Shown here one piece after another: positions 1 to 12,124 of a DNA stretch of 64,000 bases; position 1 is the stretch's first letter; each line of letters begins with the position of its first letter. The notes beneath the pieces are model-generated. The model was not told where the DNA came from. It searched no databases and was given only the letters and a program-made list of their open reading frames with translations. Position numbers and translations under genes: made by a program. The stretch comes from Talinum fruticosum (taxonomy: Eukaryota > Streptophyta > Magnoliopsida > Caryophyllales > Talinaceae), in the NCBI GenBank assembly GCA_021018815.1, contig JAITYX010000003.1:14093501-14157500 (forward strand). The letters are read 5' to 3'.

Positions 1-3000
1 TACAGGCCGTGTCTTTGTTTTTGTTATAGACCTTTCTAAAAGTTGAGCTTCCTTTTATTGTTTTGTTTGATACTTGTAGTTGTTAGTTCAACTGATTTGG
101 TAAACCTATTGCAAGCCCCGGCCTTTCTCCGTACTCGCTTTTCTCATATCCTCCAAACCCCTTGTTCCTCGCTCTCTATCACCGGCCGCTTGCTCTCAAC
201 ATGTCTACTGCCGACCACATCTCTTTACACCTGTTTTACTCATCTCCCCCAAAACCCTCGTTCCTCTCTCTTTCTCTCTAGCGAATTTCCTCGCCTTTTC
301 TATTTTCTTGATAAATTGAGAATCTTGTTCTCTAGTATCATAAGGTCGGTTTCGAAAATTCGGGTTTGAAAAATTAGAGTTTGAAGTTTTAGGTTTGTAA
401 CTCGAATATTTGGATAAATTTTAAATAAACTGTGTTATGGAGGCACTTGGGTTATTGATTGTTGGCTGAATTTAGGAAATGTGATATATTGCTTATGGGG
501 GATTATTTTTGGCTCAACTTTGAGGTTTTGTGGATGAATTTGAAAACTTTATGGATGAGGCCAGTGAAATACTAGAGAAATTGATCATTTATTTTTGTCT
601 TAAATTGCTCGTGAATTTGTAATTTTGTGGAATTTGTAAAAGTCGTAGAAATTTTGCGAATCGGTTTCTCGAATTGAGCATTCTGAAATTCTTCTTTGCG
701 AATACAGGCCGTGTCTTTCTTTTTGTTATAGATCTTTCTAAAAATTGAGCTTCCTTTTATTGTTTTGTTTGATACTTGTAGTTGTCGGTTCAGCTGATTT
801 GGTAAACCTATTGCAAGCCCCGGCCTTTCTCCGTACTCGCTTATCTCAAATCCTCCAAACCCCTTGTTCCTCGCTCTCTATCACCGGCCGCTTGCTCTCA
901 ACATGTCTACCGCCGACCACCTCTCTCTACACATGTTTTACTCATCTCCCCCAAAACCCTCGTTCCTCTCTCTTTCTCTCTAGCGAATTTCCTCGCCTTT
1001 ACTATTTTCTTGATAAATTGAGAATCTTATTCTCTAGTATCATAAGGTCGGTTTCGAAAATTAGGGTTTGAAAAATTAGAGTTTGGGTTTTAGGTTTGTA
1101 ATCGAATATTTGGATAAAATTTAAATAAAATGTGTTATGGAGGCACTTGGGTTATTGATTGTTGGCTGAATTTAGGAAATGTGATATATTGCTTATGGGG
1201 GATTATTTTTGGCTCAACTTTGAGGTTTTGTGGATGAATTTGAAAACTTTATGGATGAGGCCAGTGAAATACTAGAGAAATCGATCATTTATTTTTGTCT
1301 TAAATTGCTCGTGAATTTTTAATTTTGTGGAATTTGTAAATGTCGATAAAATTTTACGAATCGGTTAAATTCTTCTTTGCGAATACAGGCCGTGTCTGTG
1401 TTTTTGTTATAGACCTTTCTAAAAATTGAGCTTCCTTTTATTGTTTTGTTTGGTACTTGTAGTTGTCGGTTCAGCTGATTTGGTAAACCTATTGCAAGCC
1501 CCGGCCTTTCTCCGTACTCGCTTTTCTCATATCCTCCAAACCCCTTGTTCCTCGCTCTCTATCACCGGCCGCTTGCTCTCAACATGTCTACTGCCGACCA
1601 CATCTCTTTACACCTGTTTTACTCATCTCCCCCAAAACCCTCGTTCCTCTCTCTTTCTCTCTAGCGAATTTCCTCGCCTTTTCTATTTTCTTGATAAATT
1701 GAGAATCTTGTTCTCTAGTATCATAAGGTCGGTTTCGAAAATTAGGGTTTGAAAAAATTAGAGTTTGAAGTTTTAGGTTTGTAACTGAATATTTGGATAA
1801 ATTTTAAATAAACTGTGTTATGGAGGCACTTGGGTTATTGATTGTTGGCTGAATTTAGGAAATGTGATATATTGCTTATGGGGGATTATTTTTGGCTCAA
1901 CTTTGAGGTTTTGTGGATGAATTTGAAAACTTTATGGATGAGGCCAGTGAAATACTAGAGAAATTGATCATTTATTTTTGTCTTAAATTGCTCGTGAATT
2001 TGTAATTATGTGGAATTTGTAAATGTCGTAAAATTTTTCGAATCGGTTTCGAAATTGAGCATTCGAAATTCTTCTTTGCTAATACAGCCGTGTCTTTGTT
2101 TTTGTTATAGACCTTTCTAAAAATTGAGCTTCCTTTTATTGTTTTGTTTGATACTTGTAGTTGTCGGTTCAGCTGATTTGGTAAACCTATTGCAAGCCCC
2201 GGCCTTTCTCCGTACTCGCTTTTCTCATATCCTCCAAACCCCTTGTTCCTCGCTCTCTATCACCGGCCGCTTGCTCTCAACATGTCTACTGCCGACCACC
2301 TCTCTCTACACCTGTTTTACTCATATCCCCCAAAACCCTCGTTCCTCTCTCTTTCTCTCTAGTGAATTTCCTCGCCTTTTCTATTTTCTTGATAAATTGA
2401 GAATCTTATTCTCTAGTATCATAAGGTCGGTTTCGAAAATTAGGGTTTGAAAAAATTAGAGTTTGAAGTTTTAGGTTTGTAACTCGAATATTTGGATAAA
2501 TTTTAAATAAAATGTGTTATGGAGGCACTTGAGTTATTGATTGTTGGCTGAATTTAGGAAATGTGATATATTGCTTATGGGGGATTATTTTTGGCTCAAC
2601 TTTGAGGTTTTGTGGATGAATTTGAAAACTTTATGGATGAGGCAAGTGAAATACTAGAGAAATCGATCATTTATTTTTGTCTTAAATTGCTGTGAATTTT
2701 TAATTTTGTGGAATTTGTAAATGTCGATGAAATTTTACGAATCGGTTAAATTCTTCTTTGCGAATATAGGCCGTGTCTGTGTTTTTGTTATAGACCTTTC
2801 TAAAAATTGAGCTTCCTTTTATTGTTTTGTTTGGTAGTTGTAGTTGTCGGTTCAGCTGATTTGGTAAACCTATTGCAAGCCCCGCCTTTCTCCGTACTCG
2901 CTTTCTCATATCCTCCAAACCCCTTGTTCCTCGCTCTCTATCACCGGCCGCTTGCTCTCAACATGTCTACTGCCGACCACATCTCTTTACACCTGTTTTA

Positions 3001-6000
3001 CTCATCTCCCCCAAAACCCTCGTTCCTCTCTCTTTCTCTCTAGCGAATTTCCTCGCCTTTTCTATTTTCTTGATAAATTGAGAATCTTGTTCTCTAGTAT
3101 CATAAGGTCGGTTTCGAAAATTAGGGTTTGAAAAAATTAGAGTTTGAAGTTTTAGGTTTGTAACTCGAATATTTGGATAAATTTTAAATAAACTGTGTTA
3201 TGGAGGCACTTGGGTTATTGATTGTTGGCTGAATTTAGGAAATGTGATATATTGCTTATGGGGGATTGTTTTTGGCTCAACTTTGAGGTTTTGTGGATGA
3301 ATTTGAAAACTTTATGGATGAGGCCAGTGAAATACTAGAGAAATTGATCACTTATTTTTGTCTTAAATTGTCTGTGAATTTGTGTAATTTTATGGCATTT
3401 GTAAATGTCGATGAAATTTTGCGAATCGGTCAAATTCTTCTTTGCGAATACGAGCCGTGTCTTTGTTTTTGTTATAGACCTTTCTAAATGTTGAGCTTCC
3501 TTTTATTGTTTTGTTTGATACTTGTAGTTGTCGGTTCAGCTGATTTGGTAAACCTATTGCAAGCCCCGGCCTTTCTCCGTACTCGCTTTTCTCATATCCT
3601 CCAAACCCCTTGTTCCTCGCTCTCTATCACCGGCCGCTTGCTCTCAACATGTCTACTGCCGACCACCTCTCTCTACACCTGTTTTACTCATCTCCCCCAA
3701 AACCCTCGTTCCTCTCTCTTTCTCTCTAGCGAATTTCCTCGCCTTTTCTATTTTCTTGATAAATTCGAGAATCTTATTCTCTAGTATCATAAGGTCGGTT
3801 TCGAAAATTAAGTTTGAAAAATGTAGAGTTTGAAGTTTTAAGTTTGTAACTGAATATTTGGATAAATTTTAAATAAAATGTGTTATGGAGGCACTTGGGT
3901 TATTGATTGTTGGCTGAATTTAAGAAATGTGATATATTGCTTATGGGGGATTATTTTTGGCTCAACTTTGAGGTTTTGTGGATGAATTTGAAAACTTTAT
4001 GGATGAGGCCAGTGAAATACTAGAGAAATTGATCATTTATTTTTGTCTTAAATTGTCTGTGAATTTGTAATTTTGTGGAATTTGTAAATGTCGATAAAAT
4101 TTTGCGAATCGGTTAAATTCTTCTTTGCGAATACAGGCCGTGTCTCGTGTTTTTGTTATAGACCTTTCTAAAAATTGAGCTTCCTTTTATTGTTTTGTTT
4201 GATACTTGTAGTTGTCAGGTTCAGCTGATTTGGTAAACCTATTGCAAGCCCCGGCCTTTCTCCGTACTCGCTTTCTCATATCCTCCAAACCCCTTGTTCC
4301 TCGCTCTCTATCACCGGCCGCTTGCTCTAAACATGTCTACTGCCGACCACCTCTCTCTACACCTGTTTCACTCATCTCCTCCAAAACCCTCGTTCCTCTC
4401 TCTTTCTCTCTAGTGAATTTCCTCGCCTTTTCTATTTTCTTGATAAATTGAGAATCTTATTCTCTAGTATCATAAGGTCGGTTTCGAAAATTAGGGTTTG
4501 AAAAAATTAGAGTTTGAAGTTTTAGGTTTGTAACTGAATATTTGGATAAATTTTAAATAAAATATGTTATGGAGGCACTTGGGTTATTGATTGTTGGCTG
4601 AATTTAGGAAATGTGATATATTGCGTATGGGGGATTATTTTTGGCTCAACTTTGAGGTTTTGTGGATGAATTTGAAAACTTTATGGATGAGGCTAGTGAA
4701 ATACTAGAGAAATTGATCATTTATTTTTGTCTTAAATTGTCTGTGAATTTTTAATTTTGTGGAATTTGTAAATGTCGAGTAAAATTTTGCGAATCGGTTT
4801 CGAAATTGAGCATTCTGAAATTCTTCTTTGTGAATACAAGTCGTGTCTTTGTTTTTGTTATAGACCTTTCTAAAAATTGAGCTTCCTTTTATTGTTTTGT
4901 TTGATACTTGTAGTTGTCGAGTTCGAGCTGATTTGGTAAACCTATTGCAAGCCCCGGCCTTTCTCCGTACTGCTTTTCTCATATCCTCCAAACCCCTTGT
5001 TCCTCGCTCTCTATCACCGGCCGCTTGCTCTCAACATGTCTACTGCCGACCACATCTCTTTACACCTGTTTTACTCATCTCCCCCAAAACCCTCGTTCCT
5101 CTCTCTTTCTCCCTAGCGAATTCCCTCGCCTTTTCTATTTTCTTGATAAATTGAGAATCTTGTTCTCTAGTATCATAAGGTCGGTTTCGAAAATTAGGGT
5201 TTGAAAAAATTAGAGTTTGAAGTTTTAGGTTTGTAACTAAATATTTGGATAAATTTTAAATAAAATGTGTTATGGAGGCACTCCGGTTATTGATTGTTGA
5301 CTGAATTTAGGAAATGTGATATATTGCTTATGGGGGATTATTTTTGGCTCAACTTTGAGGTTTTGTGGATGAATTTGAAAACTTTATGGATGAGGCCAGT
5401 GAAATACTAGAGAAATTGATCATTTATTTTTGTCTTAAATTGCTCGTGAATTTGTAATTTTGTGGAATTTGTAAATTTCAAGTAAAATTTTGCAAATCGG
5501 TTTCGAAATTGAGCATTCTTAAATTCTTCTTTGCGAATACAGGCCGTGTCTTTGTTTTTGTTATAGACCTTTCTAAAAATTGAGCTTCCTTTGATTGTTT
5601 TGTTTGATACTTGTAGTTGTCGGTTCAACTGATTTGGTAAACCTATTGCAAGCCCCGGCCTTTCTCCGTACTCGCTTTTCTCATGTCCTCCGAACCCCTT
5701 GTTCCTCGCTCTCTATCACCGGCTGCCCACTCTCAACATGTCTACTGCCGACCACATCTCTTTACACCTGTTTTACTCATTTCCCCCAAAACTCTCGTTC
5801 CTCTATCTTTCTCTCTAGCGAATTTCCTCGCCTTCTCCATTTTCTTAATAAATTGAGAATCTTATTTTCTAGTATCATAAGGTCAGTTTCGAAAATTAGG
5901 GTTTGGAAAAATTAGTGTTTGAATTTTTAGGTTTGTAACTAAATATTTGGATAAATTTTTCAATAAAATGTGTTATAGAAGCTCTTGGGTTATTGATTCA

Positions 6001-6238
6001 GGTCTGAATTTAGGAAATGTGATATAATGGTTATGGAGGGATTATTTTTGGCTCAACTTTGAGGTTTTGTGGATGAATTTGGAAAATTTGTGGATGAGGC
6101 CAGTGAAATGCTAGTTAAATTGACCATTTATTTGTCTCAAGTTGTTGTGAATTTGTAATTTTGTAGAATTTATAAATGCGAGTAAAATGTTTGTGAATTG
6201 CTTTCGAAATTGAGCTTTCGAAATTTCTCTTTGTGAAT
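1..6238. repeat. tandem array of ~690-bp monomers, nine copies
   Basis: Nine head-to-tail copies start at 1, 703, 1384, 2083, 2765, 3449, 4132, 4835 and 5538, each near the string tacaggccgtgtct. Lengths fall in two classes, about 681-684 bp and 699-703 bp, split largely by a ~19-bp indel just before the next monomer (an attgagcattctgaaatt-type segment). Each monomer has a pyrimidine-rich middle and a T-rich tail with the look of a plant leader plus first intron, but no splice-supported gene is visible. Long open frames of 108 codons recur in each copy but begin at TTG. Only a 26-codon frame begins at ATG. The array probably extends left of the window. The ninth monomer is the most diverged, as expected at an array edge. 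Confidence 0.95.
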
Positions 6239-6345
6239 TCAGGTCGCGTCTTTGCTTTGTTATAGAGCTTTCTTAAATTGAGCTTCCTTTTATTGTTTTG
6301 TTGGGTACTTGTAGTTTTCGGTTTAGCCGATTTGATACATCCGTG
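6239..6345. repeat. decayed tenth monomer of the array
   Basis: The start of a further monomer is recognisable (aggtcgcgtcttt, ttgagcttccttttattg, a diverged version of the following segment), then similarity is lost. A second short piece of the same segment (agcttccttttattgtttt) recurs at about 6398-6416. This marks the right edge of the tandem array. Confidence 0.75.
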
Positions 6346-6609
6346 AATTTGTTGGATAAACCTCGCTATTTTATGTAGCTATTTTGTTGGATGAAAGCTT
6401 CCTTTTATTGTTTTCTTGGATAAGTCTGTTGTACAGATCTGAATTTGTGGCGATAAGTCTGTTATGGTGGTGGTGTGGAGTGTGATTTTGAGAACACACT
6501 GATGATGGTAATACCTTTGTGTACGGTTATGAATTTGAATTCGTTAGTCTCGCTATGGTTGTGGTATGGAGTGTGATTTTGAGAACACATTGATACTTCC
6601 TGAAACAAA

Positions 6610-6680
6610 AGCCTATTAGCTTGAAATAGGAGAGCATTTGTGCAATGACACAAATGATGTGGGTTTGAATCCCATATCTA
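6610..6680 (+). repeat. tRNA-like repeat, copy 1
   Basis: Shows a box A-like segment (tagcttgaaataggaga) and a box B-like segment (gggtttgaatccc) with D-arm and T-arm pairing possible. The 3' acceptor half has decayed. The left flank gaaacaaaag and right flank tctttaacgcact are shared with the other copies, so the repeated unit is longer than the tRNA part. Probably a tRNA-derived SINE head or tRNA pseudogene. Confidence 0.6.
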
Positions 6681-7450
6681 TCTTTAACGCACTTAGAATA
6701 TGAGGTTGTGGATAACCTCTTAAACCTTAATGCTCGTAACCCTCATGTATTGGTAATTAATATAAATAAAAAAATTATATATTAGGCCAATTGAGTTGTG
6801 ATTATGGAGTTAATGAGTTGTGGTCTAAATATGACAAGTCAATATTGCTCGTATGAAGCGAGTAACCTTTTCGTTTCCTATCTTGTTCATAGGCACGTAA
6901 AGGACCTTCAATAATCCTTGCGAAGTTGAAATTACTGGTGATTGTTTCATTCAGTTTCTAAGATGCTACCAAACTCATGAGGAGTCCTTGATATGTTGAT
7001 GAAGTCGAGTTGAGTGAATCGAGAACTGCTCGATTAATTGGCTAGTTATGTGAGGCTTTGTAGCAAATGTAAAAAGAAACGGACTATTATGTGGGCCTAT
7101 GGGTAATCTTCAATTACCTACAAAATAATCCTAACATGTTAGGCAACTCCCTTCATGTTGTGAAAAGAATAAGGTCTAGGTGTAGAACTTGTATGGATAT
7201 CATGATATGCCTTTGGAAATAATTGTACGTATGTCACCTATTTCTATTAGTCTAGCTAAGTCTTTCTTTTGGTTTTTATTGTTTATTTACCATTTGGGTT
7301 ATAGTTATTTTCTTGTTTCCGTCTCGAATTAATTTTTTAGTTTGTCATGAGAGATAGAGTTCTTATTATTCCGGAAGAACCGAGATGGGTCTTCCTCCGA
7401 TCATGAATAAGTGTTAAATATATGGTCGTTGGATGTAACACAAGAAAGAC

Positions 7451-7523
7451 AGCCTATGTGGGATTCGAACCCACATCATTTGTGTTATTGCACAAATGCT
7501 CTCCCGTATTGAGCTAATAGGCT
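7451..7523 (-). repeat. tRNA-like repeat, copy 2 (best preserved)
   Basis: Read on the minus strand this 73-nt segment folds as a cloverleaf: acceptor agcctat/ataggct (7 of 7 paired), D stem gctc/gagc, T stem gtggg/cccac with loop ttcgaat. It has good A and B boxes. The anticodon arm is wrong: an 8-nt loop (gcaataac) without the invariant T33, and a 4-nt variable loop. It is therefore unlikely to be a working tRNA and is better read as a tRNA-derived repeat. Confidence 0.65.
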
Positions 7524-8085
7524 TTTGTTTCACCAAGCTGCAAGGTAACTTACAAAACTTAAATTTTTGAAGGGCCATCTGGAGAAGTTAGCCACAAGGA
7601 ACAATCTAGATCCTGGATTTATTTCTCATCTTAATTACTTGTACATGTAACGGTATATACAGAGCACATGTGCCACATCCGGAGCGAGGTCTGTATGAGG
7701 GACTGGATCGGCTCTCAAACAACATTGCGAGCAAGGTACTTTATTTAAAATAAAGGGGAGCTACGTTTTCTATGCATCTATCATAGTTTCTGTTAGGATA
7801 TATAGTTCTACCCTTGACCTTAATGCACAAATGATCTAATTGAATTGTGCATGCACGACGTAAACTAACGAGTGTGCATAAAAGTTCGTGGTAGTGCGGT
7901 TTGACGCTGTCAGGGTCTTGGACAAGTCTAATATGCAGCAAAGGATGCTAATCAATGAAGAGAATGACTGTCCAAGCTTGAACACCAAATTCAGCACATT
8001 GAGTTCTCGGTTGTTGCAAAATTTTTTATTTTTGGAACAATTTTCACACAAACGCTTTTGGACATTGATTGAGTGCGTTAAAGAC

Positions 8086-8158
8086 AACCTATGTGGTATT
8101 CAAACCCATATCGTTTGTGTCATTGCACAAATGCTCTCCCTTATTGAGCTTATAGGCT
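8086..8158 (-). repeat. tRNA-like repeat, copy 3
   Basis: Same family as the copies at 6610 and 7451, on the minus strand, with a decayed B box (tattcaaaccc on the plus strand). The outer flank, tctttaacgcact read on its own strand, matches copy 1. Confidence 0.6.
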
Positions 8159-8299
8159 TTCATTTACTAGACTTACGTATGGAGCAACTTTTGGTAAGAC
8201 TTCCACATTGATGATATCATGTCACTTGTTTAGGTATTACAATCATTCCCATTATCTAGTATGACATATCTATATGTGTCAATAGTTTTAGCTTCCAAC

Positions 8300-8426
8300 C
8301 CTTTTAGCTTTCCCTTCATTGAAACTGCTCTTTTTAAGAAGCTGGACACAAGCCAAAAGCTCCCTAAAGAACGTAATTGTGAAAAAGTATTAAGAACAAC
8401 ATAAACATTGTAATGACTCAACAATT
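8300..8426 (-). pseudogene. NAC transcription-factor pseudogene, end of NAC domain
   Basis: Translating the minus strand across frames gives a GAFGLC-type motif followed by a Lys-rich stretch (KKSSFNEGKAKR). This matches the end of NAC subdomain E, commonly GAFALCRVxKK. It directly abuts the GAAGT target duplication of the Sirevirus-like element, and the preceding part of the domain is found on the far side of that element at 19536. One or more small indels break the frame. The region downstream of the domain was not recognised. Confidence 0.6.
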
Positions 8427-8431
8427 GAAGT
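8427..8431. repeat. target-site duplication GAAGT (left)
   Basis: Five bases immediately before the TG of the 5' LTR, matching 19531-19535 after the 3' LTR. A 5-bp duplication is usual for Ty1/copia integration. Confidence 0.85.
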
Positions 8432-10002
8432 TGAAGACTCGAGACATCTGCTCAATATCTTTCTGAGTCATACAAAAGGAATCAGGTATACCGATGTTAT
8501 TCATGTAGAGTTTTGATTCCAAGGCATTCTCTGTGTCTTAGAAACTTACTTGAGTAAAATAGTATTTTCTCTAAGTGATTCGGCCCTCACTTATCTCTTT
8601 TATCGCTTTCGGTTAGCGACTCGAAAACCGGTTCTTTATTCCGAGTCCACTCTCACTCGGATTAATCGCATTTCGAATATACCAGTATTCCGCCGTTTCT
8701 CACTCGAAACCGACTTATGGTTTTCTATTCTATTGTTTGCATAGTTAGTATTCGTAGTTCTTCTCTTGCTTAGTCTATATCAAGTTTTTCCCACTCGATA
8801 TTCGTTATAGAACTTGATTCTTTGCTTAAGACTAAGTCATATGGAATTCCGAGTATCATGGATATTAGACTCGGAAAATTCCATTTCTTTTCGACTCGGA
8901 TAATCAATTGCGTAATTATCATAATTATTCTATTATCCGTGTCTAACCTTGGACCAAAGTATTTTATACTTTGAGAACCAAAGGTGTTTTACTTTTGTAG
9001 GTTATTCAATCGAGGATATCTTTTCAAACTACAAAAGTAGCCGGCCTGAACGTCAAATCACCAGCAGATATGGCTTTTCACCTTCCCTGCTTTAGTCCCG
9101 TAAGATTGTGTCGAAGCCATGCGCTTCCATATCCGGAAAACTGGAACGCTAAGCCTAACGGTGGTTTCCACCTCATTTTTCAAGACACAACCGATGGTTT
9201 TGGGACTTCCAAGAGAGTTAAACCGTTGTCCAACGTCCATATTTCAACGGATACTTTCCGAGTGACTCGTAAAGCTTCTATCAATGGTCACGAGAGGACT
9301 CTCGGTCAGCAGATGAAGATAACGGCTACTCTGCTCGGTCATCTATAAATAGAAGCTACTTCACAAGACTTGAAGAATTGCCGATTCTATTGTTAATACA
9401 CAGTTGAGAAAAGTCATTGTATTTACATCCAATCTTCTACTTACAACTCCCATTCCGTAATTCCGTACTCTCCGAGTTGTAAGGTCTTGTACTAAATTAC
9501 AAACTCTTCTTACATTCTTTGTAAGGTCCCTTGACTAAGCTGTAAGGGTTAACTCAGCTTAGTTGTCCCTAGCTGTAAGGGTTATCTCGGATAGGAAGTA
9601 CTAGATCGAGATAAGGTAACTTCGAGTCTAGGAAAACTTGTATAGAGTTGTCCAAGGGAGCAACTCGGGTTCGATCGGTTCACGGTATTTTGTGGACTCA
9701 AAATAGTGGATTTGACTTCGTGTGCGGATTGACACGGGCCGTGGTTTTCTCGCCCCGGGAGGGTTTCCACGTAAAATCTCTCGTATTCTCTTTCGAGTTC
9801 ATTCTAGACTCGACATGACCTTACTCGTGCTTGTTTATTCCGATTCATTGCTTTCGAGTCCAACCTTTTCGACCCCGTGCTTAGACTCGTAAAGCTGTCT
9901 TTGCCTCTTTTACGTCAAAAGAGTGTGTTTTCGTAAAGAATTTTCTATCACCCTATTCACGCCCCCTCTAGGGTGACTCGGACTCTCCCGAGCAATCCTT
10001 CA
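8432..10002 (+). repeat. 5' LTR of Sirevirus-like element 1
   Basis: 1571 bp, running from TGAAGACTCG to CCTTCA, matching 17960-19530 along its whole length. It contains a TATAAATA box and a T-rich 5' half (U3). A segment near 9740-9770 (gggagggtttccacgta) also occurs in the two other Sirevirus-like LTRs of this window. Open frames inside are by-products. Confidence 0.93.
9344..9351 (+). promoter_or_regulatory. TATA box of 5' LTR
   Basis: TATAAATA within the sequence catctataaatagaagct. It is conserved in the 3' LTR at 18872-18879, in the second element at 42896-42903 and on the minus strand in the third at 62728-62735. This is the likely start region of the retroelement transcript. Confidence 0.7.
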
Positions 10003-10004
10003 AT

Positions 10005-10016
10005 TGGTATCGAGCC
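10005..10016 (+). other. primer-binding site, initiator tRNA-Met type
   Basis: tggtatcgagcc lies two bases after the LTR end. It matches the common copia site TGGTATCAGAGCC except for one missing base. Confidence 0.8.
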
Positions 10017-10019
10017 TAG

Positions 10020-10517
10020 CCTTTCGGAAAGGATCTAACAATCCAAAGGTTTAAAGATCGGATGGCTCGGAACACCGGAGAGTTCGACGAAGGAAGATCT
10101 TCTAACAGGCCACCGAAATTCAAAGGTTCAAACTTTGGTCATCTGGAAGAAGCTTATGGAATGTTTCCTCATGGATCATGATGAAGATGTATGGGAAATC
10201 ATACAACAAGGAAACTACATTCCAACGAAGACAGATGAATTCAGAATCCTTCCCAAGACAAAGGCTGAGCCTTTCGAAAGGATCTAAAAATCCAAAGGTT
10301 TAAAGATCGGATGGCTCGAACACCGGAGAGTTCGACGAAGGAAGATCTTCTAACAGGCCACCGAAATTCAAAGGTTCAAACTTTGGTCATCTGGAAGAAG
10401 CTTATGGAATGTTTCCTCATGGATCATGATGAAGATGTATGGGAAATCATACAACAAGGAAACTACATTCCAACGAAGACAGATGAATTCGGAATCCTTC
10501 CCAAGACAAAGGCTGAG
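10020..10517 (+). repeat. 250-bp direct duplication across the gag start
   Basis: 10020-10269 is repeated almost exactly at 10270-10517, both starting cctttcg(g)aaaggatct and ending ggctgag. Each copy holds the gag ATG and the first ~65 codons. The first reads ATGGCTCGGAACACC and the second ATGGCTCGAACACC, so they differ by an indel next to a CG. Confidence 0.92.
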
Positions 10518-12110
10518 TTCACGCCGACAGGCGAGAGAAGTTCGAAAGAACTTCAAAGCCATGAACATCCTCATGTGCGCCATAAGCTCGGAAGAATATA
10601 ATCGAGTCTCTGCCTGTGACTCTGCTAAAGAGGTGTGGGACACTCGGTCAACACCTACGAAGGTACAAGTCGGGTGAGACAAGCGAAGATCGGTCGAGTA
10701 TCTTCACAAATATGAGCTTTTCAAAATGGAGCCGAAGAGAACATTACTCGGATGTTCATTCGCTTCACTGAGATCACCAAGCAATCTCAAATCTCCGGGA
10801 AAGAAAATCTCCCATGAAGAAATGTGCCGGAAAATTCTCGAAGCCTACCCAAGAGACGATGGGGTCCTAAGGTGACTGCCATAGAAGAGGCTCGGAACCT
10901 CTCACTCTTGAAGCCGGACGAGCTCATCGAAAAGCTTCGACTCATGAGATACATCTCGGAAGAAGAAGATGCTGAGGGTACTTGTCAAAAGGAACATTGC
11001 GCTTAAAGCCTCGGAATCCAAAGAAGCTAGTCTAAACTCCTCCGACTCGGAAGATGATCCTATGGCACTCATTGCAAGAGGCTTCAAGAGAATGATGAAG
11101 CATAAAAGATGGGACAAAAGACCAAAAGAAGAATTCTACAAAAGGACAAGAGAGACAGAAAAGGTAAGTTTCCTTCACCTTCAAAGTTATCTTTGTCTAA
11201 GAATTACGGATGTTTTGAATGTGGCGAGCAAAGACCACATAGTCAAGGACTGTCCAAAACGAAGAAGGGACAAGAAGAAGAAAAAGGCCATGATGGCAAC
11301 TTGGAGCGATGAGGATTCATCCGAAGACGACGAGGACTCGGATGACTCGAAGTGTCCGATGGCAATTTCGACTCGGAAGTTGAAAGAGAGTCGGACTCGG
11401 ACTCGGACAACGAGGAAACTAATCCTCAAGAGGTAATAAACTACTTCCTCAAATTCTCCAAAGTTGATTTAGCTAAATATATCTTTACTTTGGAAGAAAA
11501 GTCCTATTCGATTCTTCTCATTTCAAGGAACAACTTGAGTCAATCACTTCGAGAGCACTTCTTTAAAAAACGAGTTAGAAAAGCCGAGACTCACACTCGG
11601 AGAACTCAAGACAAGTGCTCAAGCTAATAAGATTGAGTCTGAGTTACTCAAGAAAGAAAATGAGCAACTAAAATAGAAGCTCACTGAGTCTCAAGATCTA
11701 GTTTTAAAGTTTACTCACGGTCGGAAGAACCTTGACATGCTCTTAGGATCACAATGTGTCTCGTTTCGAAAAGAGGGTCTTGGTTTCAACAAAGAGGAAG
11801 AATCCAATTCTTACTCGGAATTGTTCAAAAAGGATTCTAGAACGGTTAAGTTCAAAAAGGCTGAGCATGGTCCCATTCACGAAATGAAAGGAGGACTAAA
11901 CCCGGACCTATTTACAAACGAAACCGTTTTCTCTGTTTCAAAAGGAAAGGTTTTTAAAAGGAAAGAGACACGGACTCGGTTCTCCGAGAGGAAGACTCAG
12001 AATCGGACAAAACCCAAAGTCATTCAAATCCGGGTTCCGAAGCACCTTCTTCCTCGAAAAGGACCACGAGTAAGGAATGTTACTTGGGTTCGTTAGAGGA
12101 AGTGAGAAGG
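10061..12110 (+). pseudogene. gag: gag pseudogene, Sirevirus-like element 1
   Basis: Encodes the capsid-type structural protein, here in several frames. Recognisable parts: an N-terminal RPPKFKG-type motif and MDHDEDVWEIIQQGN, typical of copia Gag; AMNILMCAISSEEYNRV in the capsid core; and a CCHC zinc knuckle CFECG...H.VKDC split between frames near 11205-11260. A Lys-rich then Asp/Glu-rich stretch follows (WSDEDSSEDDEDSDDSK). A C-terminal extension (LGSQCVSFRKEGLGF and a basic tail), of the kind found in long Sirevirus Gags, runs to about 12090. At least five frame changes and the 250-bp duplication at the start mean no full protein can be made as read. Confidence 0.85.
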
Positions 12111-12124
12111 GTTAGATTCTCTCT

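Larger units (their letters stand above)
6346..8299. other. degenerate intergenic DNA with tRNA-like repeats
   Basis: No gene was recognised. A roughly 45-bp segment (tggagtgtgattttgagaacacac) occurs twice near 6475 and 6568. Three tRNA-like repeats lie here and are listed separately. Downstream parts of the NAC pseudogene may extend into about 7560-8300 on the minus strand, but no recognisable domain could be read there. Confidence 0.5.

Noticed and set aside
43..5915. Repeated ~108-codon frames in the tandem array beginning SFLLLFCL
   Set aside because: They start at TTG, not ATG. They are alike only because the monomers are alike, and they lack any domain. A plant gene is not supported.
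7451..7523. Functional tRNA gene
   Set aside because: The anticodon loop has eight bases and no T33, so no anticodon can be assigned.
8550..9348. Open frames inside the LTRs
   Set aside because: The same frames occur in the two LTRs simply through duplication. They are short and cross U3/R sequence with no domain.
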